The notes beneath the pieces are model-generated. The model had not been told where the DNA came from. It saw only the letters and a program-made list of their open reading frames with translations, and searched no databases. Made by a program: the position numbers and the translations under genes. A DNA stretch of 64,000 nt, from positions 246,303 to 310,302 of the forward strand of contig NZ_JAFLRF010000005.1 in the NCBI RefSeq assembly GCF_017315705.1. Reading direction: 5' to 3'. Below, piece after piece: positions 9,035 through 18,517 of the stretch. Each line of letters opens with the position of its first letter. Within the stretch, counting starts at the first letter, position 1. Source of the DNA: Trinickia mobilis. GTDB taxonomy: Bacteria > Pseudomonadota > Gammaproteobacteria > Burkholderiales > Burkholderiaceae.

Positions 9035-10285
9035 TTACGTCACCGAGCCGCGCGCGGCAAACTCGGGCGCGCGCCATGCCTCGCTCGCGAGCACGTCGCG
9101 CAGCGTCTCGACGGCGTCCCACACGTCGACGAAGCGCGTATAGAGCGGCGTGAAGCCGAAGCGCAGCACGTGCGGCTCGCGATAGTCGCCGATCACGCCG
9201 CGCGCGATCAATGCCTGCATCACCTCGTACCCGTGCGGATGCTCGAAGCTCGCGTGCGAGCCGCGCTGCACATGCGCTCGCGGGGTGACGAGCTTGAGCG
9301 ACATCCCCGCGCAACGCGTTTCGACGAGTTCGATGAAGCGGTCGGTCAGCGCGAGCGACTTGCGGCGGATCGCATGCATGTCGGTCTGCAGGAACACGTC
9401 GAGCCCGGTTTCGACGAGCGCCATCGACACCATCGGCTGCGTGCCGCACAGGAAGCGGCCGATGCCGTCGTCGGGGCGGTAGCTCGGGTCCATCTCGAAC
9501 GGCGCACGATGGCCCCACCAGCCGGAGAGCGGCTGCGGGAACGCATTCTGATGCCGGTGCGGCACCCAGACGAACGCAGGCGAACCCGGACCGCCGTTCA
9601 GATACTTATACGTGCAACCGACGGCGTAGTCGGCGCCGACGCCGTTCAAGTCGACCGGCACCGCGCCCGCCGAATGCGCGAGGTCCCAGAGCGCGAGCGC
9701 GCCCGCGTCGTGGATCATCTTCGTGAGCGCGGCCATGTCGTGCATGTAGCCGGTGCGGTAATTCACATGCGTGATCATCGCGACGGCCGTATCGCTGCCG
9801 ATTGCCTCGGGCAGCTCGGACGGATCGTCGACCAGGTGCAGCTCGTAGCCCCGGTCGAGCTGCTCGATGAGCCCCTGCGCGATATAGAGATCGGTCGGGA
9901 AATTCGAGCGCTCGGAGACGATCACGCGCCGTTTCGGATCGCGCTCGTTCGCGAGCTTGAGCGCCGCCGACAGCACCTTGAACAGATTGATCGAAATCGT
10001 ATCGGTGACGACGACTTCGTTTTCCGCGGCGCCGATCAGCGGCGCGAGCTTGTTGCCGAGACGCCGCGGCAGCGCGAACCAGCCAGCGGTATTCCAGCTT
10101 CGGATCAGGCCCTCGCCCCATTCGCTGCCGATCACGGCTTGCGCGCGCGCGGCAGCCGCGGCGGGCGGCGCGCCGAGCGAGTTGCCGTCCAGGTAGATAA
10201 CGCCGGGGTGCAGCGCGAACTGGCCGCGCAAAGCGGCGAGGGGATCGTTGCGGTCGAGCGCGAGGGCTTCTTCACGGGTTTTCAT
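9035..10285 (-). CDS. kynU: Kynureninase
   Basis: 416 residues, usual length for the PLP-dependent kynureninase. Visible motifs: [16 protein letters not shown] at the N-terminus, [28 protein letters not shown] (PLP-binding Asp region), and [19 protein letters not shown] with the Schiff-base lysine. It cleaves L-kynurenine to anthranilate and L-alanine. It is 70 bp after kynB and 11 bp before kynA in one operon. Confidence 0.97.
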   Translation of the reverse strand: MKTREEALALDRNDPLAALRGQFALHPGVIYLDGNSLGAPPAAAAARAQAVIGSEWGEGLIRSWNTAGWFALPRRLGNKLAPLIGAAENEVVVTDTISINLFKVLSAALKLANERDPKRRVIVSERSNFPTDLYIAQGLIEQLDRGYELHLVDDPSELPEAIGSDTAVAMITHVNYRTGYMHDMAALTKMIHDAGALALWDLAHSAGAVPVDLNGVGADYAVGCTYKYLNGGPGSPAFVWVPHRHQNAFPQPLSGWWGHRAPFEMDPSYRPDDGIGRFLCGTQPMVSMALVETGLDVFLQTDMHAIRRKSLALTDRFIELVETRCAGMSLKLVTPRAHVQRGSHASFEHPHGYEVMQALIARGVIGDYREPHVLRFGFTPLYTRFVDVWDAVETLRDVLASEAWRAPEFAARGSVT

Positions 10286-10355
10286 GGCGGGGTTGCGACA
10301 GTGAGTCGTGCTCAGTGGGTTGGGCTATGGCGCCGGTATGGCTTCGACGCGCGGA

Positions 10356-10991
10356 TCAGACGGCCGGCAGTGCGCGCAGCACCGCGCGCACCGGGCTCGC
10401 GTCGAGCGTCGCGAATTTGAGGGGCAGGGCGATCAGCTCGTAGTCGCCGGGCGCGATCGCGTCGAGCACGACGCCTTCGAGGATCGCCATCCGATGCGCG
10501 CGGACCCGGCGGTGCGCGTCCATCGTCTTCGAATCCTGAGGGTCGAGCGACGGCGTATCGATGCCGACGAGCGCAACGCCTCGTGCCGCGAGCAGGTCGA
10601 TCGTTTCGGGGGCGACCGCGCAGAACGCGCTGTCCCAGGCGGCGAGCGGCGCGCGCTCGTAGGTGCGCAACAGCACGCGCGGCGGCACGCCGGCAAGGCT
10701 CGCGGCGACCTGCTCGGGCGTCACGACGGGCGACGCGCCGATGCAGTGAATCACGCGGCAGCGTCCGAGATACGCATCAAGCGGCACGGCGCCGATCGCG
10801 GCGCCTTGTTCGTCGTAGTGAAGCGGTGCGTCGGTGTGCGCGCCGGTGTGCGGCGACAGCGTCACGCGCGCCACATTGACCGGCGAGCCGGCCTCCATCT
10901 TCCAGACCCGCTCGATGCCGACCGGCGTGTCGCCGGGCCAGACGGGCGTCGCGGTGTCGATCGCGGGGGTGATGTCCCAGAGCGTTTCCAT
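10356..10991 (-). CDS. kynB: Kynurenine formamidase
   Basis: 211 residues of the metal-dependent cyclase/KynB family; the metal-binding signature reads [12 protein letters not shown] near residue 48. It hydrolyses N-formylkynurenine to kynurenine and formate. AGGAGAG precedes the ATG at 10991. First gene of the operon, so the promoter must lie in the 238-bp gap shared with the divergent AsnC/Lrp gene. Confidence 0.96.
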   Translation of the reverse strand: METLWDITPAIDTATPVWPGDTPVGIERVWKMEAGSPVNVARVTLSPHTGAHTDAPLHYDEQGAAIGAVPLDAYLGRCRVIHCIGASPVVTPEQVAASLAGVPPRVLLRTYERAPLAAWDSAFCAVAPETIDLLAARGVALVGIDTPSLDPQDSKTMDAHRRVRAHRMAILEGVVLDAIAPGDYELIALPLKFATLDASPVRAVLRALPAV

Positions 10992-11046
10992 ATCTCTCCT
11001 GTGTCGATCGGAGTCGGTGCTTTAGCGCCTGCTCCGATCCCATACC

Positions 11047-11090
11047 GCACAGCCCCAAGTTAGCGCTTCAGCGCTTACTTGGGGCTGTGC
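11047..11090. repeat. Long hairpin with the TTAGCGCT core, diverged copy B
   Basis: Arms of 21 bp (11047-11067 and 11070-11090) with one mismatch surround TC; the inner part AAGTTAGCGCT / AGCGCTTACTT matches the 45-bp element, but the outer arms are GCACAGCCCC / GGGGCTGTGC and the TTGCATGGG and GTCGAC ends are missing. It lies 56 bp upstream of the kynB start inside the divergent promoter region. Confidence 0.75.
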
Positions 11091-11193
11091 GTGTGCGGCG
11101 ATCGATATCTCGATTTGCCGATGCTTCGGATGATAGGCAAGACCGAGTAGAAAGTGCTTGCGAAATAGTCGTCCACAGACGCCCCGACTAGAA

Positions 11194-11199
11194 CATAAT
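11194..11199 (+). promoter_or_regulatory. Candidate -10 box of the AsnC/Lrp gene
   Basis: CATAAT lies 30 bp before the ATG at 11229 in an AT-richer patch; no good -35 is visible 17 bp upstream, as expected of an activator-dependent or autoregulated promoter. GGGAG 8 bp before the ATG is the ribosome binding site. Confidence 0.35.
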
Positions 11200-11228
11200 T
11201 CGAGATAAGACGAAAAGGGAGACCAAAA

Positions 11229-11720
11229 ATGAATGCGATCTCACTTGACGCCACCGATTGCCGTATCCTCACGGTCCTCCAGAACGAGGGGCGGATCAGC
11301 AACCTCGATCTGGCCGAACGGATCGCGCTGTCGCCGTCGGCGTGCCTGCGCCGGTTGCGGCTGCTCGAAGACCAGGGGGTGATCGAGCGCTATCGGGCGT
11401 GCCTGAACAAGGAGGCGCTCGGCTTCGAGCTGGAGGCGTTCGTGCAGGTTTCGATGCGCAACGACCAGGAGAACTGGCACGAGCACTTTGCCGAGGCCGT
11501 GCGCGAATGGCCCGAGGTGGTGGGCGCGTTCGTGGTGACCGGGGAGAGCCACTACGTGCTGCGCGTGCTCGCGCACAACCTCAAGCACTACTCGGACTTC
11601 GTGATTTCGAAGCTCTACAAGGCACCGGGCGTGATGGACATCCGCTCGAACATCGTGCTGCAGACGCTCAAGGAAGATACCGGCGTGCCCGTGGGCCTGA
11701 CGCCGGAAGCGGGGAAATAG
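11229..11720 (+). CDS. kynR: AsnC/Lrp-family regulator, probable KynR
   Basis: 163 residues: N-terminal helix-turn-helix (DCRILTVLQNEGRISNLDLA then ERIALSPSACLRRLRLLE) and a C-terminal ligand-binding RAM-type domain (GAFVVTGESHYVLRVLAH). Divergent from kynBUA, the arrangement of KynR, the kynurenine-responsive activator described in Pseudomonas and Burkholderia. Role inferred from family and position. Confidence 0.85.
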   Translation: MNAISLDATDCRILTVLQNEGRISNLDLAERIALSPSACLRRLRLLEDQGVIERYRACLNKEALGFELEAFVQVSMRNDQENWHEHFAEAVREWPEVVGAFVVTGESHYVLRVLAHNLKHYSDFVISKLYKAPGVMDIRSNIVLQTLKEDTGVPVGLTPEAGK

Positions 11721-11790
11721 CGGCCGGCGCGCGGCCGCGTTTTCACGAAAGAGAGGGGAGGCCTGCCGCTGGCGCGGCCGAGCCCTGACT

Positions 11791-12300
11791 TCACAGCGGA
11801 TCGAGCCCGTGGAATTCGCCGCCCTGGAACACGAGCGGCTTCAAGTCGGCGGCGTTCTCGCGCACCCCGCAGCGCTCGACTTCGCCGACGAAGATCACAT
11901 GATCCCCTTCCTCATAGCGGCTGCGATTGTGGCATTCGAACCAGGCGAGCGCGCCTTCGAGCACCGGCATCCCCGTAGTGCCCGTCGCGTGCGGGACGCC
12001 CGCGAAGCGGTCGCCCTTGAGCGTCGCGAAGCGCTGGCAGAGGTCGAGTTGCGACGCCGCCAGCACGTTGACCACATAGTGGCTGTTCGACTGGAACGCG
12101 GGCATCGACGCCGATTTGGTCGCAAGACTCCACAGCACGAGCGGCGGATCGAGCGAGACCGAGTTGAACGAGCTCGCGGTGATGCCGACCAGCTGGCCGG
12201 ACGGCGCGCGCGTCGTGATGACGGTGACACCGGTGGCGAACTGGCCGAGCGCCGCTTTGAACGCGCGGGTATCGAAGTTCGGCGGACTGGCGCGCTTCAT
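11791..12300 (-). CDS. Flavin reductase family protein (FMN-binding)
   Basis: 169 residues of the flavin reductase-like domain: FDTRAFKAALGQFATGVTVI at the start, GITASSFNSVSLDPPLVLWS (FMN-binding) and a C-terminal GEFHGLDPL. It would supply reduced flavin to a two-component monooxygenase, or act as a small NAD(P)H:FMN oxidoreductase; no oxygenase lies beside it. The nearby tryptophan operon is a possible but unproven link. Confidence 0.85.
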   Translation of the reverse strand: MKRASPPNFDTRAFKAALGQFATGVTVITTRAPSGQLVGITASSFNSVSLDPPLVLWSLATKSASMPAFQSNSHYVVNVLAASQLDLCQRFATLKGDRFAGVPHATGTTGMPVLEGALAWFECHNRSRYEEGDHVIFVGEVERCGVRENAADLKPLVFQGGEFHGLDPL

Positions 12301-12454
12301 CGGGCGGGACCTATGGAGAGGCGCGTGACGGCGGCGCGCTGCCGGGGAATCGGAAAAGCTGAATCGAAAGTCATGTAAAGGATCGGCAAGTTGTTCGAAT
12401 TTTAACGGAATCTCCCACGTGTTCGGTGCGCAGGCGGAGGCGGTGCGGGGGCAT

Positions 12455-12494
12455 TGCGCCGGCCAGCGGAAAAACCGCTAAGCTGGTCGGCGCA
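12455..12494 (+). promoter_or_regulatory. Stable hairpin in the msrA leader
   Basis: TGCGCCGGCCAGC (12455-12467) pairs with GCTGGTCGGCGCA (12482-12494) with one mismatch, 23 bp before the msrA start and just ahead of its AAGGAG. No T-run follows, so it is more likely a leader structure than a terminator. Confidence 0.4.
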
Positions 12495-12517
12495 GCGGCA
12501 ATCAACAAGGAGCACGC

Positions 12518-13069
12518 ATGACTCAAGCAAGCGATACCGCCACGCTGGGCGGCGGTTGTTTCTGGTGTCTCGAGGCGGTGTATCTGGGCGTCGACGGGGT
12601 CACCGCGGTCGAATCCGGCTACGCGGGCGGCACGGTCGAGCATCCGACCTACGAGCGCGTTTGCGACGGCCGCACCGGCCACGCCGAAGTCGTGAAGGTC
12701 GATTTCGATCCGGCGAAGATCGGCTACCAGGACATTCTCGAGATCTTCTTTGCGATCCACGATCCGACGCAATTGAACCGGCAAGGCAACGACGTCGGCA
12801 CGCAGTACCGGTCGGTGATCTTCACGCACTCCGATGCGCAGCGCGAGACCGCGCTGCAGGTGATTCGAGCGATCGCGGCCGAGGGGCTCTACGACGGGCA
12901 GATCGTCACGCAGGTCGTGCCGCTCGACGGCAACTATTGGCCCGCGGAGGCCTATCACCAGAACTATTTCGCGCAGCATCCCGATCAAGGATATTGCGCG
13001 TTCGTCGTCGCGCCGAAGGTCGCGAAATTCCGCAAGAAATTCGCCCACCGGATGAAGCCGGGTGCGTGA
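12518..13069 (+). CDS. msrA: Peptide methionine sulfoxide reductase MsrA
   Basis: 183 residues with the MsrA active-site motif GGGCFWCLEA at residues 10-20 (two Cys in GCFWC), GYAGGTVEHPTYERVC and QYRSVIF. It reduces methionine-S-sulfoxide in proteins in the cytosol using thioredoxin. AAGGAG 8 bp before the ATG. Length is usual for the short cytosolic class. Confidence 0.96.
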   Translation: MTQASDTATLGGGCFWCLEAVYLGVDGVTAVESGYAGGTVEHPTYERVCDGRTGHAEVVKVDFDPAKIGYQDILEIFFAIHDPTQLNRQGNDVGTQYRSVIFTHSDAQRETALQVIRAIAAEGLYDGQIVTQVVPLDGNYWPAEAYHQNYFAQHPDQGYCAFVVAPKVAKFRKKFAHRMKPGA

Positions 13070-13131
13070 GCGCGGGTGAGGCGGGCGGCGGCGCGCGCCG
13101 TGAGCCGCGCGCGAGTTTCGTCTAACGATTA

Positions 13132-14343
13132 CTACGGTTCGTCCGCCTTGCCCGCTTCGTCGCGCAACTGCGCAAACGCTGCCGCGATCTCGCGTCCCAG
13201 CTCGACGCACGACAGCGGTGCCGACCCTTCAGCTTTGTTGTTGATCGTGATCAGCACGGGCTGCCCCGCCAGCGCATAGCGCGCCGCCAGTTCGGCGAGC
13301 GCCGAACGCGTGTTGGGATCCTCGTCGACGAGGCGGTCGAACGGGTCGTACTTCGCCTTCGCCTGCTCGTACTTGAAGCCTTGATGCAGGCTCCAGCGCA
13401 CGATGAGCGGGCCGCTCGGCGTGTCGCCGTCCAACAGCGCGAGCGCCGCCGCCTGGCGCAGCGGATCGGGCATGCGCGCATGCAGACCGACGCAATAGCG
13501 CACGCCGCACGCGCGCAGCATGCGAATGAAGCGCGGCGTCAGCAAGCAGGCGTCGCGGATCTCTACCGCGTAGCACGGCCCCCCTGGCCCATCCGGCCCC
13601 GCCTGCAGTGGCGGCAGCGCCGCGAAGAACTGCGCGAGGCGCTCGATGAACTCGGCGGGCTCCGCGAGCATCGCATCGGGCAGCGGCGAGAACTGGAAGA
13701 CCAAAGTGCCCGCTTTCGAGCCGAGCCCGTCGAGACAAGGCCGCACGAATTCGCCGGCGGCGATCTGCGCATCGAGAAAGCAGGGATTCGGCGCGACCGG
13801 CTCGCCGCGCTCTGCGCGCACGGTCGCGTCGGTCACGGACGCGGGCGCCTTCACGATGAAGCGGAAATGATCGGGTACCTGCTGGGCGTAGCGCAGATAG
13901 TCGGTCAGCGTGAGCGGTGCGTAGAACGAGCGGTCGATGCTAACCGTTCGCAGCAGCGGATGCGCGCCGTATGCCGTGAGGCCGTCGCGAGCGAGCTTCG
14001 TGTTGCTGTAGCCGTCGCCGTAGACAATGTTCTGCCAGCCGGGGAACGACCACGACGATGGGCCGAGGCGCACTTGCGGCGGCAGTGCGTTGGCGGCGTC
14101 GAGCACGTCGGGGGAGGGCAGAGCGGGCAGCACCTCGCGAGCACGGCGTTTGGGTTTGGGGTCGGCCGGAAAAGAAGAAGGCGCGGCGGCCTTGGCGCTA
14201 CCGCCGCGCTTCGATGGCGAGCCGGCCGCTTCCGGTGACGGAACCGGCGCACCGAACAGATCGAATTGCTCGCCTTCGGTTTCGCCGGTACCTGCTTCGT
14301 TGCTCGCTTGTCGTGTAGCGTCGCGCGGCCTGCCTTCGTCCAT
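13132..14343 (-). CDS. DUF72 family protein (YecE-like)
   Basis: 403 residues; from about residue 90 it follows the DUF72 TIM-barrel family: RLGPSSWSFPGWQNIVYGD, RTVSIDRSFYAPLT, FRFIVKAPASVTD, YAVEIRDACLLTPRFIRML and a C-terminal INNKAEGSAPLS. The biochemical activity of DUF72 is unknown. The first 90 residues are a Pro/Ala/Lys-rich, likely disordered extension, and no clear ribosome binding site marks the ATG at 14343, so the true start may be internal. Confidence 0.88.
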   Translation of the reverse strand: MDEGRPRDATRQASNEAGTGETEGEQFDLFGAPVPSPEAAGSPSKRGGSAKAAAPSSFPADPKPKRRAREVLPALPSPDVLDAANALPPQVRLGPSSWSFPGWQNIVYGDGYSNTKLARDGLTAYGAHPLLRTVSIDRSFYAPLTLTDYLRYAQQVPDHFRFIVKAPASVTDATVRAERGEPVAPNPCFLDAQIAAGEFVRPCLDGLGSKAGTLVFQFSPLPDAMLAEPAEFIERLAQFFAALPPLQAGPDGPGGPCYAVEIRDACLLTPRFIRMLRACGVRYCVGLHARMPDPLRQAAALALLDGDTPSGPLIVRWSLHQGFKYEQAKAKYDPFDRLVDEDPNTRSALAELAARYALAGQPVLITINNKAEGSAPLSCVELGREIAAAFAQLRDEAGKADEP

Positions 14344-14382
14344 CGATCGCTTGTGCTTGACCCGCGCGACGCGCGGGGCGCA

Positions 14383-15597
14383 TCACAGCGGCTTTTCGTA
14401 CATATAGCGCCGCGACCACGGCAGCGTTTGCGCGCTGCGGCCGGCCTTGCGGCACACCACTTGGTAAAGCGACACGTCGTCGTGCTGGAACGCGTAGGCG
14501 CAACCCGCCAGATACACGCGCCAGATGCGGAATTTCTCGTCGTCGACGAGCTTTTTCGCTTCTGCCGCTTTCGCTTCGAAATTCTCCGCCCAGATGTCGA
14601 GGGTGTGCGCATAGTGCCGACGCAGGCTCTCGACGTCAACTGCCTCCAGCCCGCCCCTTTGCATCGATTCGAGCGCGAGGCTGATGTGCGGCAGCTCGCC
14701 GTCGGGGAACACGTAGCGGTCGATGAATTCGCCGCCGCCGAGCGCCGTTTCGCCGCTGTTGTAATCGGTCGACGTGATGCCGTGGTTCATCGCGACACCG
14801 TCGTCGACGAGCAGATCGCGGATCTTGCGGAAGTAGTCGGGCAGGTTCTTGCGGCCGACGTGCTCGAACATGCCGACGCTCGTGATGCGGTCGAACTGGC
14901 CGGGCACATCGCGGTAATCCTGCAGACGAATCTCGATCTTGTCTTGCAAGCCGGCTGCCTTCACGCGCTCGGTGGCGAGATCGAACTGGTTCTGCGAGAG
15001 CGTCACGCCGACGCACTGCGCGCCGTACTTGCTCGCCGCGCGCAGCACGAGCGCGCCCCAGCCGCAGCCGATGTCGAGCAGGCGCTGGCCCGGCTGCACC
15101 TGGATCTTGGTGAGGATGTGGTCGATCTTCTTCAACTGCGCGGTGGCGAGGTCTTCGTTGCCGTTCTCGAAGTACGCGCACGAATAGACCATGTTCTCAT
15201 CGAGCCACAGCTTGTAGAACTCGTTCGAGACGTCGTAGTGATACTGGATCGCCTTCTTGTCCGACGCTTTCGTGTGATTGAAATAGCGGCGCACGCGGGC
15301 CAGCTTGCTTGCGCTCGTCACCGTGCTCCTGGCGAGCGAATAGCCGATGTTGATGATGTCGGAGAGCTTGCCTTCGATATCGATCTTGCCCTTGACGTAG
15401 GCTTCGCCCAGATTGTCGAGGCTCGGCTCGAGCAACAGCGGCAGCGCCGACGCGCTATTGACCTTCAACGTGACCTGCGGCGCCGAGAAACGGCCGAAGT
15501 CGAGTTGCTGGCCGTCCCACAACACCAGGCGCGCAGGAAGGTTTGCCTTCTCCCGCACGTCCTCTACCCATTGCGCCAGCTTTTTCTCCCAGAACAT
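14383..15597 (-). CDS. cfa: Cyclopropane-fatty-acyl-phospholipid synthase
   Basis: 404 residues. The SAM-binding domain reads LLDIGCGWGALVLRAA, followed by GVTLSQNQFDLA and the family pattern FDRITSVGMFEHVGRKN. It transfers a methylene from SAM to unsaturated acyl chains of membrane phospholipids. An N-terminal domain of about 130 residues precedes the catalytic part, as in E. coli Cfa. I place the start at ATG 15597 because GGAG lies 7 bp upstream; ATG 15603 is an alternative. Confidence 0.93.
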   Translation of the reverse strand: MFWEKKLAQWVEDVREKANLPARLVLWDGQQLDFGRFSAPQVTLKVNSASALPLLLEPSLDNLGEAYVKGKIDIEGKLSDIINIGYSLARSTVTSASKLARVRRYFNHTKASDKKAIQYHYDVSNEFYKLWLDENMVYSCAYFENGNEDLATAQLKKIDHILTKIQVQPGQRLLDIGCGWGALVLRAASKYGAQCVGVTLSQNQFDLATERVKAAGLQDKIEIRLQDYRDVPGQFDRITSVGMFEHVGRKNLPDYFRKIRDLLVDDGVAMNHGITSTDYNSGETALGGGEFIDRYVFPDGELPHISLALESMQRGGLEAVDVESLRRHYAHTLDIWAENFEAKAAEAKKLVDDEKFRIWRVYLAGCAYAFQHDDVSLYQVVCRKAGRSAQTLPWSRRYMYEKPL

Positions 15598-15793
15598 GTT
15601 CATTCTCCGTGTCCGATGATATGAAAGGCAAAGCAACCAATCGACCGTTGCGCAAGCTCGCTGCGGAGACCGGCGGAACGGCTAAATCAGGCAGGGCGTC
15701 GCGGAGCAAAAGACTGTCCGCGGGGCCGCGCTTAAATCGGTTCGTGACGCTGTGCGCCGTGTTCGCGCAGCGCGGCGCCGAAACGAACGAGCG

Positions 15794-16432
15794 TCAAGGC
15801 GAAAGCCGCGAAATGCGCCAGCTGCCGCCGGCCTCGCGCGCGTACAGCACGCGGTCGTGCAGGCGCGACGGGCGTCCTTGCCAGAATTCGATCGTGTCGG
15901 GGACGAGCCGGTAGCCGCCCCAATGCGGCGGACGCGGCGGGTTCTCGCCGTAGCGCTCACTGATTTCGCGCTCGCGCGCTTCGAGCACCGCGCGGTTTGC
16001 GATCACCTGGCTCTGCTCCGACGCCCAGGCGCCGACGCGCGAGCCGAGCGGCCGCGACGTGAAATACGCGTCGCTTTCTTCGGCGCTCGTTTTGACGACG
16101 GCGCCCTCGATGCGGACTTGCCGCTCGAGTTCGATCCAGTAGAAAAGCAGGCTGGCGTGCGGGTTATGCGCGAGATCGCGGCCCTTGCGGCTTTCGTAGT
16201 TCGTGAAGAACACGAAGCCGCGTTCGTCGACGCCTTTGATGAGCACAATGCGTGCCGACGGGCGGCCACGCTCGTCGACGGTGGCGAGCGTCATGGTGTT
16301 CGGTTCCGGCAGCTTGGCGTCGACCGCCTGCTTGAACCACGCGTCGAATTGACGGATCGGATCGCGATCGACCTCGGCTTCGTCGAGCGACCCGAGTGCG
16401 TAGTTTTTGCGGAGTTCTGCAAGTGTGCTCAT
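15794..16432 (-). CDS. pdxH: Pyridoxamine 5'-phosphate oxidase
   Basis: 212 residues. FMN and substrate-binding signatures are clear: [46 protein letters not shown], and the C-terminal family signature [13 protein letters not shown]. It oxidises pyridoxine and pyridoxamine 5'-phosphate to PLP with O2. The start [11 protein letters not shown] at 16432 matches the family's usual length; a longer reading frame upstream is not supported. Confidence 0.97.
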   Translation of the reverse strand: MSTLAELRKNYALGSLDEAEVDRDPIRQFDAWFKQAVDAKLPEPNTMTLATVDERGRPSARIVLIKGVDERGFVFFTNYESRKGRDLAHNPHASLLFYWIELERQVRIEGAVVKTSAEESDAYFTSRPLGSRVGAWASEQSQVIANRAVLEAREREISERYGENPPRPPHWGGYRLVPDTIEFWQGRPSRLHDRVLYAREAGGSWRISRLSP

Positions 16433-16614
16433 CTTCTTATGCGAACGCTTCAATTTATTCAGTATAGCGAAGGCGTAAAAATCTTGCGTCGCTGCGGCAC
16501 GGTCTGCCGGCGCGGGCAAGCCGCCCGAGCCGATGCTGCGCCCCGGCAGCCCATCAATCGGCCCCGATCAGGCAAAATATCGGCTTCGAATCTTGCCTGT
16601 TTGCCACCATCGCC

Positions 16615-17478
16615 ATGTCCAGCCCCCGCGCTACCGCGACGAGCCCCGATCTTACTACCAGCCGCGCCGCCGAGTTTGATGCGGATCGCGCGCGCCGCTT
16701 CGGCGGCGTGTCGCGCCTCTACGGCGCGCCGGCGCTTGCGGCGTTCGAGCGTTCGCACGTGGCGGTGATCGGGATTGGCGGGGTCGGCTCATGGGCCGTC
16801 GAGGCGCTCACGCGCAACGCGGTCGGCACGTTGACGCTGATCGATCTCGACAACGTCGCCGAAAGCAACACGAACCGGCAGATCCACGCGCTCGACGGCA
16901 ACTTCGGCAAGCCTAAGGTCGAGGCGATGGCCGAGCGCATCGCGCTGATCAATCCGGCGTGCGAAGTGCGCCTCGTCGAGGACTTCGTCGAGCCCGACAA
17001 TTTCGCCGCTGTGCTCGGCGGCGGCTTCGACTACGTGATTGACGCGATCGACAGCGTGCGCACGAAGACGGCACTGATCGCATGGTGCGTCGAGCGCGGG
17101 CAGCCGCTCGTGACGGCGGGCGGCGCGGGCGGACAGCTCGACCCGACGCGCATCCGCATCGACGATCTCGCGCTGACGATCCAGGACCCGCTGCTATCGA
17201 AAGTGCGTGCCCAACTGCGCAAGCAGCACGGCTTTCCGCGCGGCCCGAAGGCGAAATTCAAGGTGAGCGCCGTCTATTCCGACGAGCCGCTGATCTATCC
17301 GGAGGCAGCCGTGTGCGATATCGACGAAGAAGCGCAGCATGTGAGCACGTCGCCGGGCCACACGGGGCCGGTCGGGCTGAACTGCGCGGGTTTTGGCTCG
17401 AGCGTGTGCGTGACGGCGAGCTTCGGGTTCGCGGCCGCCGCCCACGTGCTGCGCGCGCTGGCGAAGGCGGCCGCTTGA
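16615..17478 (+). CDS. tcdA: tRNA threonylcarbamoyladenosine dehydratase (TcdA/CsdL)
   Basis: 287 residues of the ThiF/E1-like fold: the RFGGVSRLYG start region, ATP-binding VIGIGGVGSWAVEAL, DLDNVAESNTNRQIHA, and VIDAIDSVRTKTALI. It cyclises t6A to ct6A at tRNA position 37 using ATP. The family's usual length is about 270. Stand-alone gene between pdxH and the CnoX-like thioredoxin, with a small intergenic spacer on each side. Confidence 0.92.
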   Translation: MSSPRATATSPDLTTSRAAEFDADRARRFGGVSRLYGAPALAAFERSHVAVIGIGGVGSWAVEALTRNAVGTLTLIDLDNVAESNTNRQIHALDGNFGKPKVEAMAERIALINPACEVRLVEDFVEPDNFAAVLGGGFDYVIDAIDSVRTKTALIAWCVERGQPLVTAGGAGGQLDPTRIRIDDLALTIQDPLLSKVRAQLRKQHGFPRGPKAKFKVSAVYSDEPLIYPEAAVCDIDEEAQHVSTSPGHTGPVGLNCAGFGSSVCVTASFGFAAAAHVLRALAKAAA

Positions 17479-17509
17479 GGTGCGCTTGATTCGCGCTTGA
17501 TGCGAACGC

Positions 17510-18358
17510 TCAGTTCAGCGCCGAACTGAGCTTGCGGCGCCACTGCGACACCACTTCCGGCTGGTGCGCCGCCAGATCGAAAACCGAGAGCATCGTCTTG
17601 CGCCCGATATCGTCGCGGAACGACCGGTCGCGCTGGACGATTTCCAGCAAGTGCCCAAGCGCTCCGCCATAATCGTGCCGCGCGATCAGCGCGCTGGCCA
17701 GATCGAAGCGCGCCTCGAGATCGCCGGGGTTCGCGGCGACCTGGGCTTCGAGCGCATCGGTGGGCGGCAGGTCGGCGGCGACATCGAGCGCGTCGAGCCG
17801 TGTCTTGAGCGCGTTGTAGCGCGGGTCGATCCCTTGCGTGACCTTCGGCGACAGCAATTCGGCTTCCGCGCGCGCATCCGCGACGCGGTTTTGCGCAATC
17901 AGCAGCTCGATCAGGTCGAGGCGCGCGTCGTCGTAGCCCGGATCGAGGGCGAGCGCCGCCTGCAGGTGGTCGAACGCTTCATCAGTTCGGCCTTCTTCGA
18001 GCGCAAGCTGCGCGGCGCGCCGTTCGGCTTGGGCCGGGTCGGGCACGAGGCGATCGATGAATTCGCGCAACTGCCCTTCGGGCAGCACGCCGATGAATTG
18101 ATCGACGGCCTGCCCTTCGGCGAACGCGATCACGTGCGGAATGCTGCGCACCTGGAAGTGAGCCGCGAGCTGCTGGTTCTCGTCGACGTTCACTTTCACG
18201 AGCTTCCACTTGCCTTCGTGCTCCTGCTCGAGCTTTTCGAGCATCGGGCCGAGCGACTTGCACGGGCCGCACCACGGCGCCCAGAAATCGACCAGCACCG
18301 GCTGGAGCAGTGACGCCTCGATGACGTCTTTTTCGAAAGTGGCTAGGGTGGTGTCCAT
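17510..18358 (-). CDS. cnoX: Thioredoxin-TPR protein (CnoX/YbbN-like co-chaperedoxin)
   Basis: 282 residues: an N-terminal thioredoxin domain with intact WCGPC active site (DFWAPWCGPCKSLGPMLEKL) and RSIPHVIAF cis-Pro loop, followed by TPR-like helices (about residues 115-282) as in E. coli CnoX. Unlike E. coli CnoX, which has lost one active-site Cys, both Cys are kept here. It likely protects unfolding clients from oxidation and hands them to GroEL/DnaK. Start ATG 18358. Confidence 0.88.
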   Translation of the reverse strand: MDTTLATFEKDVIEASLLQPVLVDFWAPWCGPCKSLGPMLEKLEQEHEGKWKLVKVNVDENQQLAAHFQVRSIPHVIAFAEGQAVDQFIGVLPEGQLREFIDRLVPDPAQAERRAAQLALEEGRTDEAFDHLQAALALDPGYDDARLDLIELLIAQNRVADARAEAELLSPKVTQGIDPRYNALKTRLDALDVAADLPPTDALEAQVAANPGDLEARFDLASALIARHDYGGALGHLLEIVQRDRSFRDDIGRKTMLSVFDLAAHQPEVVSQWRRKLSSALN

Positions 18359-18517
18359 TGCATCCTCGTCAAATAGTGTCCGGTGAGCGCTCCGGGAGCC
18401 GCTTTTCGCGTTGGGTATCCGGCGGGAAGCAGGAAAACCCGCGGCGGCTCGACCTTGTATTGCGAGATGGGGGCGGAGCAAGGTCTTTCAATGGCGCTTT
18501 TCAACGACATGTTTCAT

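Noticed and set aside
9024-9518. Upstream extension of the kynA frame
   Set aside because: It lies inside kynU; the ribosome binding site AAGGAGAG fixes the start at 9023.
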